A stretch of 64,000 bases of DNA from Methyloversatilis sp. (GCF_030696805.1 NZ_JAUYRO010000095.1:1-64000), one strand, 5' to 3'; counted from the first letter of the stretch, positions 35,644 to 44,991 are shown. Notes: generated by a model not told the origin, from the sequence alone. Translations and numbers: made by a program.

Positions 35644-37038
35644 ATGGGAACGACAACCGCAGCAGAAGGCAGGCAGGAGAAGATTTCGCTCCTGAAAGTG
35701 TTGGGCCCGGTGCACGTGTGGGCACTGGGCGTGGGCATCGTGCTGGTCGGCGAGTACATGGGCTGGAACTTCTCGGTGGCGAAGGGCGGCGCCTACGGCG
35801 CACTCATCGCCTGCTGGGTGATCGGCCTGCTCTACACCTGCGTGGCAATGATCGACTCGGAGGTGACGTCGACGGTGGCCGCAGCCGGCGGCCAATACAC
35901 GCAGGCCAAGCACATCATCGGACCCTTGATGGCGTTCAACGTCGGCCTCTATCTGGTGATGGCCTACACCATGCTGGAGGCAGCCGACGCGCTGGTGGTC
36001 GGCGACCTGCTGAAGGCGGTGGCGGCGCAGTACGGCGCCGAACTCGATCCACGGCCCTTCGTGGTGCTGACCATCGCCTTCCTCGCGTGGCTGAATTACC
36101 GCGGCGTGTTCATGACGCTGACAGTGAATTTCGTCATCACCGCCTTCGCCGTGCTCGCCATCCTGGTGCTGTTTTTCAGCACCACCGGCATCGCCGGCGG
36201 CGAAAGCGTGCTGCGGCACAGCGAACTGCTGACCGACCTGCCGTATGGCTGGATCGGCGTGCTCGCTTCGCTGCAGTTCGGCATGTGGTACTACCTCGGC
36301 ATCGAAGGCACCTGCCAGGCGGCGGAAGAAGTGCGCTCGGCCGGCCGCTCGATTCCGCTCGGCACCATGGGCGGCATGATGACGCTGCTGATCGCCGCCT
36401 CGCTCACCTGGTACATCTGCACCGGCCTCATTCCGTGGGAATACCTGGGCCAGGCGACGACGCCCCTGTATGACGCCGCGCGACTGACCGGCAGTGTCGA
36501 ACTGGAGGTGATCCTGTTCATCGGCACCATGTTCGCGGCGATCGCTTCGGCCAACGGCTGCATCAACGACTCGTCGCGTGCCTGGTTCTCGATGTCGCGA
36601 GACCGCTACATGCCGCACTGGTTCGGCGCCGTGCATCCGCGCTATCGCACGCCCTACCGTGCCATCCTGTTCCTGATCCCGATCGCGGTGTCGTTCGCCT
36701 TCACCGGGCTGCTCGACCAGGTGATCACCTTCTCCATCCTGTCGGGCCTGCTGGGTTACACCTTCATGTCCTTCAACATCGTGCGCTTCCGCCGGCTGTG
36801 GCCGCTCGGGTCGATCGAGCGCGGCTACGTGCATCCGTTTCATCCGGTGCCCGCCATCGTGCTCGGCCTGCTGTGCGGCGCGACCTACTTCGCGACCTAT
36901 CTGGGCTACGGCACGTCACTGCTGTCGATCATGGCCTTCTACATCCTGGTGTCGATCTGGTTCGTCGTGCGTCGCTATCCCTACGTGAAGCGCGGCGAGC
37001 AATTCACGATGCCCTGGCCGCGACCGAAGGGTTACTGA
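35644..37038 (+). CDS. APC family amino acid/amine permease (ethanolamine-permease-like)
   Basis: A 464-residue protein with about twelve hydrophobic helices. The first contains the unwound APC motif G-I-V-L-V-G-E-Y-M-G-W-N, followed by K-G-G-A-Y-G-A-L. Helix 6 reads G-M-W-Y-Y-L-G-I-E-G-T. The overall length and the E-Y-M-G-W-N motif resemble ethanolamine permeases. The position next to methylamine assimilation genes suggests uptake of methylamine or another primary amine, but the substrate is inferred. The stop codon shares one base with the next start (TGATG). Confidence 0.88.
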   Translation: MGTTTAAEGRQEKISLLKVLGPVHVWALGVGIVLVGEYMGWNFSVAKGGAYGALIACWVIGLLYTCVAMIDSEVTSTVAAAGGQYTQAKHIIGPLMAFNVGLYLVMAYTMLEAADALVVGDLLKAVAAQYGAELDPRPFVVLTIAFLAWLNYRGVFMTLTVNFVITAFAVLAILVLFFSTTGIAGGESVLRHSELLTDLPYGWIGVLASLQFGMWYYLGIEGTCQAAEEVRSAGRSIPLGTMGGMMTLLIAASLTWYICTGLIPWEYLGQATTPLYDAARLTGSVELEVILFIGTMFAAIASANGCINDSSRAWFSMSRDRYMPHWFGAVHPRYRTPYRAILFLIPIAVSFAFTGLLDQVITFSILSGLLGYTFMSFNIVRFRRLWPLGSIERGYVHPFHPVPAIVLGLLCGATYFATYLGYGTSLLSIMAFYILVSIWFVVRRYPYVKRGEQFTMPWPRPKGY

Positions 37039-37715
37039 TGACGATCGCGACCATCGCGGCGCTGCTGCTCGCCGGCGCGGGCTTCGCGTGGTGGCACCGG
37101 CGCGTGCAGCGACGATTCGGCGACGAGCGGGCAGCGGTGTATGAGCAGTGCGCCGGCCTGTTCGACGCGGTCGACGTGGCCGCTTCGGGTGCGGATTATC
37201 CGCGCCTGAGCGGCCGCTACGGCGGGGCGCAGTTCGAGTTGCAGGCCCTGCTCGATCACGTCGGCTACCGCAAGGTGCCGTCGCTGTGGCTGTCCGTCAC
37301 GCTGCGCACGCCGTTGCCGGTGGGCGGCAGCTTCGACCTGCTGATGCGACCGCAGAACATCGAGTTCTGGTCCGCCTCGGATGGCATGGACGAGCGCATC
37401 GACTTGCCGGCCGACTGGCCGGTGCACCAGATATCCAAGGTGAGCCCGGCCGGCTGGCGACCGCCGCTGAATACGCTGCGCGTAGCGGCCGGCAGCCTGA
37501 TCGACGAGCCCTCGTTCAAGGAACTGCTGGTGAGCCCGCGCGGCGTGCGCATCGTGTTCCGCGTCGGCGGCGTGCAGCGCGCGCACTACCTGGTGCTGCG
37601 CTCGCTGCTGCCGGACGAGGCGCGCGTCGAACCCGAACTGCTGCAACCTCTGCTCGATGCGGCGCTGCGCATCGCCGCGTCGCTCAAGATCACGAAAATG
37701 GAGAAAGCCGCATGA
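37038..37715 (+). CDS. Membrane-anchored hypothetical protein downstream of the permease
   Basis: A 225-residue protein whose ATG overlaps the permease stop by one base, indicating translational coupling. An N-terminal helix (residues 1-18) anchors a soluble domain with F-E-L-Q-A-L-L-D-H-V-G-Y-R-K-V-P-S-L-W-L and V-R-I-V-F-R-V-G-G. No family is recognised. The conserved placement suggests a partner of the amine permease. Confidence 0.65.
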   Translation: MTIATIAALLLAGAGFAWWHRRVQRRFGDERAAVYEQCAGLFDAVDVAASGADYPRLSGRYGGAQFELQALLDHVGYRKVPSLWLSVTLRTPLPVGGSFDLLMRPQNIEFWSASDGMDERIDLPADWPVHQISKVSPAGWRPPLNTLRVAAGSLIDEPSFKELLVSPRGVRIVFRVGGVQRAHYLVLRSLLPDEARVEPELLQPLLDAALRIAASLKITKMEKAA

Positions 37716-38029
37716 CATCCGACATCGCATCGGCCGCCGCAGTGGCAACACCTCGTCCACCGCATCCGCTGTTCGTGCTGGCTGCGGCCGCGCTGCTGCC
37801 CGGCATGGGCCAGGTGCTCAACGGCATGCAGGTACGCGCATGGATCATGCTGTTCTTCGCGCTCAGCCTCGGCGTCGTGAGCTGGCACATGACGACGCCC
37901 GAACACTCCTTCGTCGGCCGCCACGCTGGCGGCTTCTTCGTCTACGCCGTCATGGTGATGGACGCCTATGTGTGGGCACGCTACCGGCACACGCTGGCGC
38001 GGGTGCGGGCGGGGGCAGGCGTGGCCTGA
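37712..38029 (+). CDS. Small multi-helix membrane protein, last gene of the permease block
   Basis: A 105-residue protein overlapping the previous gene by four bases (ATGA). It has three hydrophobic segments: about 20-38 (L-F-V-L-A-A-A-A-L-L-P-G-M-G-Q), 44-60 and 72-90 (F-F-V-Y-A-V-M-V-M-D-A-Y). The P-G-M-G-Q-V-L-N-G motif also occurs in other small TM2-like membrane proteins. Function is unknown. The region from 38030 to 38224 contains no gene that I can support. Confidence 0.65.
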   Translation: MTSDIASAAAVATPRPPHPLFVLAAAALLPGMGQVLNGMQVRAWIMLFFALSLGVVSWHMTTPEHSFVGRHAGGFFVYAVMVMDAYVWARYRHTLARVRAGAGVA

Positions 38030-38224
38030 ACGCCGCCGACCGACGCCCCGTCGACCAAATGTGGCGTGCCGGCTGGCATGAACACGCGATCTCCTGCCGC
38101 GGGTTTCACCAGTCGGCCATCCATCGCCATGTTTGCTTAGACCCTTGCGCCCCCAGCGCCTACTGGTGCAGCGTGAGGGTGGTCTTTTGCCCTGCCGAGT
38201 ATCGCGTTTGTTCGGATCCGTGTA

Positions 38225-38623
38225 TCAGATGCTGCGTCTGCGCACGTATTCGCGCAACCGCTGGTCGCGCGCATCTTGTTCAAGCTCTGGAGATGCATGC
38301 ACGATTTCGTCCAGGCATTGCCCTAACTCGCGAGGCAACCAGTTTGCGTTGGTCATCACGGCATTCAAATGACGTAATGCGTCCACTGGGGAGCGCTGAC
38401 ACAAGCCCGATTGGTGCAGCCGACGTACTATGTCACCCGGATGTTCAAGCGGTTGCAGCCAGTCTTTCACTGCAGCCAACGCAACGGGGAACTCAGATCG
38501 GGCTGCAGTCGCCAACCTGGTCAATGAATTAGCGATTCGAGGCGTGGCGAGGCTGCGGGATTTTGGCCAGACGTGTTGCCAGAACGGCTGAACACGGTTT
38601 TTCCAATGGTATCGATTCCGCCT
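38225..38623 (-). pseudogene. C-terminal remnant of a larger protein of unknown family
   Basis: An open frame of about 130 codons lies on the minus strand directly after, and in frame with, the stop of the DUF1016 nuclease gene. It encodes a coherent protein-like sequence (for example W-L-Q-P-L-E-H-P-G-D-I-V-R-R-L-H-Q-S-G-L-C and W-L-P-R-E-L-G-Q-C-L-D-E-I) ending R-R-R-S-I, but has no plausible start or ribosome-binding site. The composition looks like the C-terminal end of a large helical-repeat protein truncated at its 5' side. It is therefore called a gene remnant. A short TTG-initiated peptide from 38524 is the only alternative reading. Confidence 0.55.
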
Positions 38624-39787
38624 TCATTCGCCGTCCTCAGCGGCACCCCGCCGTGCGATCTGCCGTGCCTCCAGTTCGCGTCTCGTCTTATCCAGTTCGG
38701 CCTGCAGCAGTTCAACGTCCGGCAGCACGGTCTGGTATTCGGCCGCCATGATCTTGTTCGGCAGGCCGTCCAGTGCGTAGCGGGCCAGGGCGGATCCGGC
38801 CCGAGCGCAAAGAATCAGGCCGACCGGCGGGTTTTCGTCGGGTAGCGTCCAGTGCTCGCGGGCGTAGTTGCAATACAGGTGCATCTGGCCCACGTCGGCA
38901 TGGGTGAGCGCGGTCAGTTTCAGGTCGATGATGACCAGACAGCGCAGGCGACGATGAAAGAACAGCAAGTCAACGCGAAACCAGCTTTCGTCGATGCGCA
39001 GCCGTCTCTGGCGGCCGACAAAAGTGAAGTCGCTGCCCAGTTCGAGCAGGAAATCTTCAAGGCGGTGTATCAGCGCGTCTTCCAGTTCCGACTCGGAGTA
39101 CTCGTCCTTGAGGTCAAGAAACTCGAGAACGTAGGGATCCTTGATGGCGTCGTCTGCCGTGACGAGCTCGCCGGGTTGGGGCTGGCCGCCTTTTTCCAGC
39201 ATGTCCCGCTTGTTCTTCGACAGCAGCGCCCGCGTGTAGAACTGGCTGCCGATCTGGCGATCGAGCTGGCGCACGCTCCATCCGCCGCGCAGTGCTTCGG
39301 CTTCGTAGAACGCGCGCTCCTCGGCGGACCGGGTGCGGCGCATCAGGTGGATGTAATGCGTCCAGGACAGAGGAAACACCTGGGCCAACTGGTGCAGATC
39401 GAAATTCCGAATCGACGGTTCGGAATTCGGCGGCTGCGCGCCAGGGGGCAATTTCCGAATCAGTGATTCGGAAATGTTTTCGGGCGGATAGGTCTTGTAG
39501 AAAAGGCGCATGGATTCGAGCGAGTCCACCCCGAAGCCGCGCCCGAAGCGGGCCGACAGGTCGGCGGACAGGCGCTTCAAGAGTGCTTGCCCGTACTCTG
39601 CCCGGTCTTTGCCACCCTGTTCGAACTCGACGATGCGTCGGCCGATTTCCCAGTAAGAGGCCGTCATCAGTGCATTGACGCTGCGCGCGGCGGCCCGCCG
39701 GGCGGCCTCCAGCAGCGCGACGATGTCCGCGTGTACAGCCGTGTAGTCGAGTTTCGGGGGTGAAGAGGGAGGGGTTGGACGCGTCAT
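38624..39787 (-). CDS. PD-(D/E)XK nuclease of the DUF1016/YhcG family
   Basis: A 387-residue protein starting at 39787 behind GGAGGGAC. The N-terminal DUF1016 helical region has A-R-R-A-A-A-R-S-V-N-A-L-M-T-A-S-Y-W-E-I-G-R-R-I-V-E and an L-S-x-D-L-S-x-x-F-G-R-G-F. The C-terminal nuclease core reads F-V-G-R-Q-R-R-L-R-I-D-E-S-W-F-R-V-D-L-L-F-F-H-R and V-I-I-D-L-K-L. These supply the acidic and lysine residues of the fold. YhcG-type proteins are linked to phage defence and restriction islands. Two palindromes (39403-39475) are embedded in frame about 110-135 residues from the start. Confidence 0.9.
   Translation of the reverse strand: MTRPTPPSSPPKLDYTAVHADIVALLEAARRAAARSVNALMTASYWEIGRRIVEFEQGGKDRAEYGQALLKRLSADLSARFGRGFGVDSLESMRLFYKTYPPENISESLIRKLPPGAQPPNSEPSIRNFDLHQLAQVFPLSWTHYIHLMRRTRSAEERAFYEAEALRGGWSVRQLDRQIGSQFYTRALLSKNKRDMLEKGGQPQPGELVTADDAIKDPYVLEFLDLKDEYSESELEDALIHRLEDFLLELGSDFTFVGRQRRLRIDESWFRVDLLFFHRRLRCLVIIDLKLTALTHADVGQMHLYCNYAREHWTLPDENPPVGLILCARAGSALARYALDGLPNKIMAAEYQTVLPDVELLQAELDKTRRELEARQIARRGAAEDGE
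39403..39475. repeat. Two long palindromes inside the nuclease coding sequence
   Basis: ATTTCCGAATCA (39451-39462) is followed, after one base, by its exact inverse TGATTCGGAAAT (39464-39475). A second element, AATTCCGAA (39403-39411) and TTCGGAATT (39419-39427), has seven bases between its arms. Both share CCGAATC/GATTCGG and keep the reading frame open, encoding I-S-E-S-L-I-R-K-L and S-E-P-S-I-R-N-F. The arrangement looks like a small palindromic repeat that has inserted into the gene. Confidence 0.75.
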
Positions 39788-40097
39788 GCCCGTCCCTCCG
39801 CAGCCAGGGCGTCGATCCCGTTCGGTAGACTTTTCTCTTCGGCTTGGTGACTGCGCATCGCGACATTCTAGCCCGCCATCATTAACCGGAACGGCGGCTT
39901 CTTCAGTGCCCACGCGTCCGCTTCAAGCCTGTTCTTGATGTTTGCCTGGCGCGGCCGACGCGCGACGAGAACGTTCTCCGTGTTGCTGTGGCCATCGGCG
40001 AGCAGGCCGGGAATCTCGCGTCCAGAGCCTCGGCGTCGACAGCGGCACATGACGACATCCGAGTGTTCCTTCGTCGGGTGTCAAGCCAGCGGCCGTT
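39788..40097. other. Intergenic region between the nuclease and AraC regulator genes
   Basis: About 310 bases with no supportable gene. Short open frames here lack ribosome-binding sites and protein-like composition. The nuclease promoter should lie near 39790-39900, but no clear box pair is visible. The right end is the 3' end of the AraC regulator. Confidence 0.45.
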
Positions 40098-41177
40098 CTA
40101 TTGATCCGCCAGCCCGGGAAAGAGCCAGTCACCGCCGCCTGACGACCAGGGCTGGACATGTACTCTCGGCGGGCGCTTCAGCGTGGACGATGGTGACTCG
40201 CCGAACAGCGCCTTGTAGTAGGACGAGAACATGCCCATATGCCAGAAGCCCCACTTGCAGGCGGCACTGCCGACCGACATGTTCGGGCCGCCGTGCAGCA
40301 GGTCCTTGCGCACGCCGTGCAGGCGCACGTAGCGCAGGAAGGTGACCGGGCTGATGCCCAGCACGTTGATGAATGCGTGGTGCAGGCCGCGCCGGCTCAT
40401 CTTCAGGTGTGCGCTCAGATCGCTGACCGTAGGCGGCGCGTCGCGGTTGGCGAGGATGTACTGGCGTGCGCGTTCGACGATGGCGCGGTGAATGGCGTGG
40501 CCGCCGCGGCTGCGTTCGGTTTTATCGGAGATCGACAGCAGCGCCGTGAGCGAGGCGTTGATGATGGATTCCGACACCGCCTGGCATGAGGCGGCGTGCC
40601 GCAGAACCTCGGGCGTCGCCTGCACGCAACACATGACCTCGAGCAGCACCTGTCGGTAACGCGTTGCTGCGCCCGAGTGCAGGGTCTGCATCTGCGTTCG
40701 CGCCAGCACGCTCGCCACTTCACTCGCCACCTCGCGCCCCAGCACCGATTCGGCGTAGGTCTCCAGGGTATCGGCGTCGATCACGGCAACGAAGATGTCG
40801 GACATCCTGGGCGTGCGGAAGTGAAGTTCCTCGCCCGGCAGCAGTGTCAGCAGGCTGTCGCGCTGGACTTCCTGCGCCTGCCAGTAACCGTCCGGATGCA
40901 CGTTCATCGGCACGCCGACGGTGTAGGACGACGGACGCGGATGGCCCTTCTCGTCGATCACCTGGTCCATCGATTCGCGGAACAGTTGCACCGGGCCGGT
41001 CGTCATTTCGACGATACGACCGCGAAACTCGCCGCTGGTCAGCTGCATGTACTCCTGTGACCACTGCGGCAGGCTGTCCGCGTGCTGGCAAGGGTCCTCG
41101 GTGACGAAACAGCACAACTGGGGCAAGACTGGCTGCCCATGCGATAGCGTCTCGCCGGTGGATTCAACGGTATTCAC
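40098..41177 (-). CDS. qhpR: AraC family regulator of the quinohemoprotein amine dehydrogenase operon
   Basis: A 359-residue protein. The start is taken at the GTG 41175-41177 with AAGGGAG seven bases upstream; an in-frame ATG at 41291 gives an Arg-rich extension without a ribosome-binding site. The C-terminal 100 residues contain an AraC DNA-binding domain: P-P-T-V-S-D-L-S-A-H-L-K-M-S-R-R-G-L-H-H-A-F for the first helix-turn-helix and G-F-W-H-M-G-M-F-S-S-Y-Y-K-A-L-F-G-E-S-P for the second. It faces qhpA across 381 bases. This placement and family match QhpR, the amine-responsive activator described for qhp operons. Confidence 0.85.
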   Translation of the reverse strand: MNTVESTGETLSHGQPVLPQLCCFVTEDPCQHADSLPQWSQEYMQLTSGEFRGRIVEMTTGPVQLFRESMDQVIDEKGHPRPSSYTVGVPMNVHPDGYWQAQEVQRDSLLTLLPGEELHFRTPRMSDIFVAVIDADTLETYAESVLGREVASEVASVLARTQMQTLHSGAATRYRQVLLEVMCCVQATPEVLRHAASCQAVSESIINASLTALLSISDKTERSRGGHAIHRAIVERARQYILANRDAPPTVSDLSAHLKMSRRGLHHAFINVLGISPVTFLRYVRLHGVRKDLLHGGPNMSVGSAACKWGFWHMGMFSSYYKALFGESPSSTLKRPPRVHVQPWSSGGGDWLFPGLADQ

Positions 41178-41558
41178 GCTCACTCCCTTCGCCGCTCGTG
41201 ACCGGCGCAACCCCTGCTGCGTAGCAGTACGGATGACGCTTCGTGAAGATGGCGGCGTTCGTTGTATCGGCGGGCCTGCGAACGTCTGCACCGGTTGCTG
41301 GCCGGCGCGTCCGGAACCCTCTGAAACCGATGGTAGGCCCGGCGCCGGGGCTCGGCAATACGCGGCCCGACATCATCCGGACGAACGGGCCGATTCTTGA
41401 TATTGCGGACGGAACCTTTGGCCGGTTCGCGATAACGCCCCTGCCTACCCCACTCCTATAGTCGATCAACGGCCGGCGGGCTCCGCCAACGCCGTGATCA
41501 ACAGACGCCGCGCAGTCAGCGAGCGGCCTTCATCGCCCAACAACTCAAGAGGTACTCG
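41178..41558. promoter_or_regulatory. Divergent control region of qhpR and qhpA
   Basis: No gene lies in these 381 bases. A TATAGT hexamer at 41457-41462 is a possible -10 for qhpA, with no matching -35, as expected for an activator-dependent promoter. The stretch 41400-41460 has alternating T-rich and C-rich runs where an AraC protein could bind. Before qhpA, a purine-rich AAGAGG at 41547-41552 acts as the ribosome-binding site. No obvious perfect repeat was found, so the activator site is not assigned. Confidence 0.4.
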
Positions 41559-43172
41559 ATGCATAGAACAGTACTTAGCAGGACGTCGCCGCGTGCGCTT
41601 GCGCTCGCTGCCGGCCTGGTCACCCAGCTCTACGTCGCGGGCGCCCATGCGGCAGCTCCGGCGAGCGAGGCACTGGTCAACACCAAGTGCGCATCCTGTC
41701 ACACCGCCAAGGGCGACGGCAGGTGGGACCGCATCAGTGAAAGCCGTCGCACACCCGAAGGTTGGGATATGACGGTCGCGCGCATGGGCTTCGCTCACGG
41801 CGTGAAGATGACGCATGACGAGCGCAGCGCCATCGTCAAATACCTCTCGGATGCCTACGGGTTGTCGCCGGACGAATCGGCCGCGCACCGCTACATCGTT
41901 GACCGTACGCCCAGCGTGGTCGAGCACCCGGAGAACAAGCTGATCGGCGACACCTGCGCGCGCTGCCACTCCTACGGGCGCATCGCGGTACAGCGCCGCA
42001 CCGAGTCGGACTGGCGCAAGCTGGTGCACTTCCACGTCGGCCAGTTCCCGGCCATCGAAATCCAGGCCGGCGGCCGCGATCGAAACTGGTTCGACATCGC
42101 CGTCGGCGATGCCTCGGTCGAACTGGGCAAGGTGTATGGCTTCGAGTCCGACAGCTGGAACAAGTGGAAGGCACAGCAGCCGGCCGATGCCAGCGGCAAC
42201 TGGCGCCTGGTCGGCCACAAACCCGGGGCCGGTGCCTATGAAGGTACGGCCACCGTGCAGCGCACCGGCAACGACGCCTATTCGGTCAGCATGGTATTGC
42301 GTTACGAGAACGGTACCAGCGAGAACCTGAAGGGCTCGGCCATCGTGTACTCCGGCCATGAGTGGCGGGCGACGATGAAAAGCGGCGAACGCGAAATCAA
42401 CCAGGTCATGACGCTGGCCGACGGCGGCCGTGCGCTGTCCGGTCGCTGGTTCGAGTCGGGTTACGACGCGATAGGCGGGGTGCTGCGTGCAGTCCGTGCG
42501 GACGGTGCACAGCCCGCCGTGCTGTCGGTGCAGCCGGCGGCGCTGAAGGCGGGTACTCGCAGGCGCCTGGTCATCAACGGCGTGGGTCTCGACGGCGACG
42601 TGAGTCTGGGCAGTGGCGTGAAGGTGCTGTCGGTGGCCGAGCGCAGCCTTGATCGCGTAGTGGTCGAGGTCGAGTCGGCGAAGGACGCGGTCAGCGGCCC
42701 GCGCGAAGTGAAGGTCGGCGACGCACGCAGCGGCGAAGCGCTCAAGGTCTATCAGCGCATCGATTACGTGAAGATCACGCCCGACCATCCGATGGCCCGC
42801 GTCGGCGGCAACGGCGGCTCGATGAACAAGGTGCCGGCCCAGCTGGAGGCGCTGGCCTACACCGTCGGGCCTGACGGGAAGAAGGGCACTGCCGACGATC
42901 TGTTGCTCGGTGCCATGCCTGCAGCCTGGTCCTTCGACAACCTGAACAAGGTTGCCGCCGAGATGAAGGACGCCAGATTCGCTGGCCGCATCGACCAGAA
43001 CGGCCTGTTCATGACCAACGATGCGGGTCCCAACCCGCAGCGCAAGTACCGCACCAACAACGCGGGCGAGCTGAAGGTGACCGCAGCGGTCAAGGACGGC
43101 ACCCGCACGGTCAAGGCCACTGCGCCGCTGATCGTGACGGTGCAGCGCTTCAACGATCCCCCGATCCGCTGA
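41559..43172 (+). CDS. qhpA: Quinohemoprotein amine dehydrogenase alpha subunit, dihaem
   Basis: A 537-residue exported protein. The signal peptide covers residues 1-32 (A-G-A-H-A-A-A). Two haem c motifs are present: CASCH (44-48) and CARCH (133-137), in an N-terminal dihaem cytochrome region. The remainder is beta-rich, with immunoglobulin-like segments as in the known alpha subunit. It passes electrons from the quinone cofactor on the gamma subunit to a periplasmic acceptor, allowing primary amines to be oxidised outside the cytoplasm. It starts the qhp operon opposite qhpR. Confidence 0.95.
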   Translation: MHRTVLSRTSPRALALAAGLVTQLYVAGAHAAAPASEALVNTKCASCHTAKGDGRWDRISESRRTPEGWDMTVARMGFAHGVKMTHDERSAIVKYLSDAYGLSPDESAAHRYIVDRTPSVVEHPENKLIGDTCARCHSYGRIAVQRRTESDWRKLVHFHVGQFPAIEIQAGGRDRNWFDIAVGDASVELGKVYGFESDSWNKWKAQQPADASGNWRLVGHKPGAGAYEGTATVQRTGNDAYSVSMVLRYENGTSENLKGSAIVYSGHEWRATMKSGEREINQVMTLADGGRALSGRWFESGYDAIGGVLRAVRADGAQPAVLSVQPAALKAGTRRRLVINGVGLDGDVSLGSGVKVLSVAERSLDRVVVEVESAKDAVSGPREVKVGDARSGEALKVYQRIDYVKITPDHPMARVGGNGGSMNKVPAQLEALAYTVGPDGKKGTADDLLLGAMPAAWSFDNLNKVAAEMKDARFAGRIDQNGLFMTNDAGPNPQRKYRTNNAGELKVTAAVKDGTRTVKATAPLIVTVQRFNDPPIR

Positions 43173-43199
43173 GTGCGGGCCATTACCGGAAAAGCCATC

Positions 43200-44642
43200 A
43201 TGACCGAAGCCAATCTGCTTTACGTCGATACGCACGCCTTCCACGACGTGGATGTGAAGGGCCGGCGCGTGCTGCTGCACGTGCCCAGCACCGGCATCTT
43301 CGATCTGGACGGTGTGACGGCCGAGGTGCTCGATTTCGTGCGGCCGATGACGACCGTGAGTTTCGAGGCGCTGCTGCAACGCTTCTCGGGCAACGGTTCG
43401 CCGACGCTGATCGCCGGCGCGATCGAGGATCTGAAGTCGCTGGGTGTGCTGCGCGGCGGCCCTGCCGTGGCCGACCGCGGTGCAGGGATCAGCGTGACCG
43501 AATTTCCGCTCAGCACCATCGTGCTGAACGTGAATACCGGCTGCAACCTGAGCTGCACCTATTGCTACAAAGAAGACCTGACCACCCCGTCCAGGGGCGA
43601 GAAGCTCGACTTCGACAAGGCGAAGAAGAGCATCGAACTGCTACTGAAGGAAGGGGCGAAGCGCGACCGCGTCAACGTGGTGTTCTTCGGCGGCGAGCCG
43701 CTGTCGAACATGCGGCTGATCAAGGCGGTCACCGCCTACGCGGAGGAGCGCTGCCGCGAGGAAGGGAAACAGGTCGACTTCTCGCTCACCACCAACGCCA
43801 CGCTGCTCACCGAAGAGATCGCCGACTGGTTCAACGAGCACTCGTTCGGCATCTCGATCAGCATGGACGGCCCGCAGGCGGTGCATGACCTGCGCCGCAA
43901 GACCGTAGGTGGCAAGGGCACCTACGAGGTGGTGGCGAAGAAGGCACGCATGCTGCTGTCGCGCTACACCTCGCGGGCGGTCGGTGCGCGGGTCACGCTG
44001 ACCGCAGGCTATTCCGATGTGGCGGCCATCCACCATCACCTGAAGGACGAACTCGGCTTCGCCGAAGTGGGCTTCGCGCCGGTCACCAGCAACCCGATCA
44101 CCACCTTCAATCTGGTCGGTGACGAGCTGCGCGCGGTGTTCGACGCGATGAAGGCGCTGGGCCGCGAATACGTCGCCGCGGCGGTCGAGGGCCGGAACAT
44201 CGGCTTCTCGAACATGCACCAGATGCTGTCCGACCTGTACGAGGGGCGCCGCAAGGCGCTGCCCTGCGGTGCCGGCATCGGCCTGCTGGCGGTCGATCAC
44301 AAGGGCGACCTGAACCTCTGCCACCGCTTCACCGGCTCCGCGTTGCCGACCTTCGGCAACGTCGATACCGGCATCGCCAAGGTGGAACTGGGAGCCTTCC
44401 TGGAAGGCGCGCTCGACCGATCGCAGCGAGGCTGTTCGACCTGCCGCATCCGCAATCTCTGCTCGGGCGGTTGCTACCACGAGTCCTACGCCAACTTCAG
44501 TGACCCGCATTCGCCCGTTTATCACTACTGCGAACTGCTCAGGGAGTGGGTCGATTTCGGCATCGAGGCCTATCTCGAAATCCTCGAAAAGAACCCCGCC
44601 TTCCTCCACAAGCATGTCGCGAACAGGAGCTCCGAACTATGA
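43200..44642 (+). CDS. qhpD: Radical SAM maturase of the gamma subunit
   Basis: A 480-residue radical SAM/SPASM protein starting at 43200; a GTG at 43173 adjoining the qhpA stop is an alternative start. The N-terminus resembles a peptide-recognition domain. The radical SAM cluster is in [12 protein letters not shown] (Cys115, 119, 122), with F-F-G-G-E-P following. The SPASM region has P-C-G-A-G, L-N-L-C and [14 protein letters not shown]. QhpD forms the intrapeptidyl thioether bonds in the gamma subunit QhpC. The stop overlaps qhpC (ATGA). Confidence 0.95.
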   Translation: MTEANLLYVDTHAFHDVDVKGRRVLLHVPSTGIFDLDGVTAEVLDFVRPMTTVSFEALLQRFSGNGSPTLIAGAIEDLKSLGVLRGGPAVADRGAGISVTEFPLSTIVLNVNTGCNLSCTYCYKEDLTTPSRGEKLDFDKAKKSIELLLKEGAKRDRVNVVFFGGEPLSNMRLIKAVTAYAEERCREEGKQVDFSLTTNATLLTEEIADWFNEHSFGISISMDGPQAVHDLRRKTVGGKGTYEVVAKKARMLLSRYTSRAVGARVTLTAGYSDVAAIHHHLKDELGFAEVGFAPVTSNPITTFNLVGDELRAVFDAMKALGREYVAAAVEGRNIGFSNMHQMLSDLYEGRRKALPCGAGIGLLAVDHKGDLNLCHRFTGSALPTFGNVDTGIAKVELGAFLEGALDRSQRGCSTCRIRNLCSGGCYHESYANFSDPHSPVYHYCELLREWVDFGIEAYLEILEKNPAFLHKHVANRSSEL

Positions 44643-44959
44643 ACCGCTTGAAACCGCTGAACCGCAAGGCCCACCAGATCGAAGCAGCCCCGAACGAGGA
44701 GGCGGTCGAGAAGGTGGTCGCGATGACCGCCGCCGTTGCCGGCTGCTCCACAACTTTCGACCCGGGCTGGGAACTGGACCCCTTCCTTGGCGTGGCCGGT
44801 CTGTGCCAGCCGATGGAAGCCGACTTGTACGGCTGTTCCGACCCCTGCTGGTGGCCGGCCCAGGTGCCGGACACGCTGCACAACTACCCGGACTGGAACA
44901 CCGGGAAGGACGACGCTGCGCGCGATTGGAACACGCTGCAGAGCGTGTTCCCGAAATAA
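44639..44959 (+). CDS. qhpC: Quinohemoprotein amine dehydrogenase gamma subunit (CTQ-bearing)
   Basis: A 106-residue precursor coupled to qhpD. The leader (about 1-29) lacks a Sec signal and is removed by QhpE. Aligned with the known gamma subunit, every modified residue is present: Cys36-Glu45, Cys56-Asp62 and Cys70-Asp78 for the three thioether bridges, and Cys66-Trp72 for the cysteine tryptophylquinone cofactor (mature 7-16, 27-33, 41-49 and 37-43). The block [12 protein letters not shown] holds the cofactor site. These residues predict a fully functional subunit. Confidence 0.96.
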   Translation: MNRLKPLNRKAHQIEAAPNEEAVEKVVAMTAAVAGCSTTFDPGWELDPFLGVAGLCQPMEADLYGCSDPCWWPAQVPDTLHNYPDWNTGKDDAARDWNTLQSVFPK

Positions 44960-44991
44960 GCCTGCGAATGCAAACGGAGGAATACCTGCTC

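Noticed and set aside
41466-43379. A 637-codon open frame opposite qhpA
   Set aside because: The plus strand encodes a protein with two haem motifs in the expected operon position.
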